Assembly: GCA_039707465.1 (NCBI GenBank)
Contig: CM077643.1
Location: 333,704,419-333,768,418 of the forward strand
Direction: 5' to 3'
Length of the DNA: 64,000 nucleotides
Source: Rhabdophis nuchalis
Taxonomy: Eukaryota > Chordata > Lepidosauria > Squamata > Natricidae
Positions 61,531 to 64,000 of this stretch are shown piece by piece. The translations under genes and the position numbers were made by a program. A model generated the notes under the pieces. The model did not search any database. It was not told the DNA's origin and was given only the letters and a program-made list of their open reading frames with translations. The stretch's first letter is position 1, and every line of letters begins with the position of its first letter.

Positions 61531-61639
61531 TATATGGTGGTTGTGTGTATGTGTGCAGGTGTAGATCTACACACAAATTGGTTGGCTATTTAACCAGACT
61601 GGGCCACAGCAACACGTGGCCGGGTATAGCTAGTTAGTA

Positions 61640-63365
61640 ATAAAATAAATACATTCTGCACTTTATGACAACTGCATATTCTCAAGAATGCTACAATTCA
61701 ATTGCAGTATACTTTTAAGATTATCCTTTTAAGTATAACAAGTGAATATTAGAACATCACAAACATATCTGAAGTGACTCTAACCAGTCATTATCAAATT
61801 ATATCATTTATAGCTCCACCACACAACAGATTAGAAGAAATGCTTCTACATTTTAAAAGGCTTCGCCAATCAGAAGTCAGCAGGTGCCTAATCAGGCCCT
61901 GCTCAGTTGTCTATGCCCTGTGTAGCAGTCCAAAATGTATTTTAAAATGAATGCCAAGCCATAGCTGTTGGTGAAAAGTCAGGAAATCTGTTGTGGTCAC
62001 TAAACCCTGAAACTCAACATGCCAAGCACATATTTGCCATGAAAATCTACAACAGTATATTATTGAATTCAATTGAATTGAGCTGAACAAAACTTTATTT
62101 GGCCAAATTTGATTTGACACACGAGGAATTTGTCTCCAGTACAGAAGTGCTCAATGTACATGTGCATTGATCATCAGGTTGCTTTTCCTAGTTATCATAT
62201 ACTATGTATTCTTGAAATTATAGACTCCAGCTAACTTGGACGTACATCATTGCAGACAGAAATTTAGCATTTCCATATAGGAACTCAAGAGTTTTAATTA
62301 GTATGGGCCATCAGCTACATATTACACATAGAAATATTATGCAGGAGCTCTTTCACAGACTAATAGGTCAGTTATTCTCAGTCCATGATTTGAAAACTCA
62401 AAAATATCTATATAACAATCTACACTGGATCAGCAGTGTACCATTTTTCAACCTTGGCAGGTTTAAGATGTGTGGGCTTTAGCTCTCAGAATTGGCTGGG
62501 CTTAAAACATATATCTATCTCCCTAGTCCTTGTTTTGCTTAATAAATAATCTAAAATAATAAATTTGGGAGATAGCTTAATTATTTCAAAGACTGACCTC
62601 TATTGAGGTTTTATTTTTAATTCAGTAGCAGCTATGAAAGATTATTATAAGCAAAATACACTGTATTTCTATGGAGCAAAAACCAGTTTATAAAGAATCT
62701 TTTTATCTTTCTATTCTAAGCCTTACATTTTCAGTGGTTTCTCTAACCTGAAACATCCATACATGCATGTATCTGTGTCAAAGGCAAATATACGAAGGTG
62801 TTGAAAAATAGTATTTATTAGCACCCAATTTACATAAATATATATTACAAAGGACATTTATTTGTTGCTGCAATGTTTAGTAAAGCTGTTCTGTATAGTG
62901 TTACTACAGAAAGGTCCATTAGATTTTATTCAACAGAGAATGCAAGTACTGTACAAAACATTCACACTTTATTAGCAACTACCCAGAGTTACTACCTTCA
63001 TTACCACATCACTTTTACCTCATATTTAATTGCAAAAACAGAAGATTACAAGAAAATTTTCTTGGTAGACAGATTTACTCAAGATGCTTCACAAAGTTTG
63101 TGCCATTTGCTTTTTAAAAGTTTATTTTTTAAATTGCTATACTAATTCTCAATTGACGTTTCACTTTTTGCATCTTTAGCTAATGTTAACTAAATGACAA
63201 ACTATATTGAAAACTTTAAAGTGCATATTTATAACAGTTATGAATAACTCCTGGACTAAAACTGACAGATATTGAGTAATATTTAATGATGAATTCGTTG
63301 TTATAAATGTCCCTAAAATCTAGCATCATCACCGTTTTTCTTTGTTGATGCAAAATGTCCTAATA
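61640..63365. other. Intergenic, no recognised gene
   Basis: AT-rich unique-looking sequence. Open frames are under 90 codons and have no motif. No CpG-rich segment or promoter-like cluster is visible. Confidence 0.5.
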
Positions 63366-63479
63366 TGATGAAACTGAAACCTAAATGATTTTAATCAAAA
63401 TTTAGGCAAATTGGTAATACAAAGCTTTATTAAAACTATTTCCAGTATAATAAAAATATTGCAAATTCTATGTATGTTT
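63366..63479 (+). repeat. Unnamed 114-bp repeat, copy 2
   Basis: Same orientation as copy 1 at 56541-56654, about 6.8 kb away. Similarity begins and ends abruptly. Confidence 0.85.
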
Positions 63480-64000
63480 CCCTGGAAGTAAGTCCTATTG
63501 ATCATAGAGAATGTACTTCTAAGTAAACATATAAGAAAATAGAGGAAATTATAAAAGCCATTTTTATATTTAAACAAACCCCTCACAATATTATGTCAAA
63601 TCAAAGAGTAGTTTGAGAGGTTCATGATCAGTATTACCCATACTTAATGACTTCTATTGATCCAAGCCAATATTAAGGTTTGTATCCATGATAAATACAG
63701 TGATCACATGAACTATGTAGATCCGTGTACACATTTATTGAAGCAGTCTATGGCAGTCACTGTTACCATGCGAAATGTAGGAAGATTTCTACTCTTTTTC
63801 AGGAATTTCATTTATATTTTGGGGAGGGATTTCAGTTTAGCTGTAGTATAAATCATAAGAAACAAACCAGAGTTTTCTAATGAAGACTATTAACAGTTAT
63901 CTCGAAGTAAGAGATTTAAATTCAAATACTCAATGAATTCAAATTAATCGTAACCTTAAAAAGATTTCTCTAGATTCTCTGAAATAAAATATGGCAAAAA
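63480..64000. other. Intergenic, no recognised feature
   Basis: CCTGGAAGTAAGTCCTATTG at 63481 has the look of an old interspersed repeat, but it cannot be assigned. No gene. Confidence 0.4.

Larger units (their letters stand above)
59863..61633 (+). mobile_element. Helitron-like non-autonomous element with internal minisatellite
   Basis: Begins TCTATATAAATAAAAATG immediately after A (59862). Ends GGCCGGGTATAGCTAG at 61633, immediately before T. This gives 5' TC, 3' CTAG and insertion between A and T with no target duplication. A hairpin GGCCAC (61602-61607) / GTGGCC (61616-61621) with an 8-base loop stands 8 nt before CTAG. All match Helitron structure. No Rep/helicase frame is present. The body holds a CR1 fragment and a long AGGT-rich minisatellite. 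Confidence 0.88.

Noticed and set aside
60548..61576. 342-codon minus-strand frame rich in Tyr, Leu, Pro, Ser and Thr
   Set aside because: It is the translation of the AGGT-rich minisatellite and has no homology, splice context or codon structure of a gene.

Overview
The window is vertebrate nuclear DNA, most likely from a squamate reptile and plausibly a snake. The evidence is an AT-rich background packed with CR1, L2 and L1 LINE fragments, tRNA-derived SINEs of squamate type, hAT-like MITEs, tetranucleotide microsatellites, one Ty3/gypsy LTR retrotransposon and one Helitron-like element. There is no sign of bacterial or viral gene organisation.

One host protein-coding gene is present: vitrin (VIT), on the + strand. 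Fifteen coding exons between 26569 and 57941 splice in frame into a 685-residue secreted protein (2058 nt including stop). The order is signal peptide, LCCL domain, Thr/Ser/Ala-rich linker made of small exons, von Willebrand factor A domain 1, and vWA domain 2. The 3' UTR runs to about 59505. A candidate non-coding first exon ends at a strong donor at 6358, which would make intron 1 about 20 kb.

Layout. 1-6040: upstream DNA with LINE fragments, a 167-bp-arm inverted repeat, a fold-back hAT MITE and an ATAC microsatellite. 6041-26529: candidate exon 1 and repeat-rich intron 1, with a 0.56-kb tandem duplication and a CR1 pol fragment. 26530-34095: exons 2-3, and an intron holding a complete, apparently young Ty3/gypsy element (28235-33272). 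34096-41235: LCCL exons. 41236-51126: linker exons and nested repeats. 51127-57941: the two vWA domains. 57942-59505: 3' UTR. 59863-61633: a Helitron-like element with an expanded AGGT-rich minisatellite, itself interrupted by CR1. 61634-64000: intergenic DNA with no recognised gene.

The most notable structures are the intact single-ORF gypsy element, whose LTRs carry perfect palindromes around CCAAT-like and TATA motifs; the Helitron with nested CR1 and minisatellite; a set of near-perfect fold-back hAT MITEs with readable 8-bp target duplications; a GC-AG intron in VIT; and several repeats that belong to no family I can name. All identifications rest on reading the sequence and remembered family features; no database search was run.
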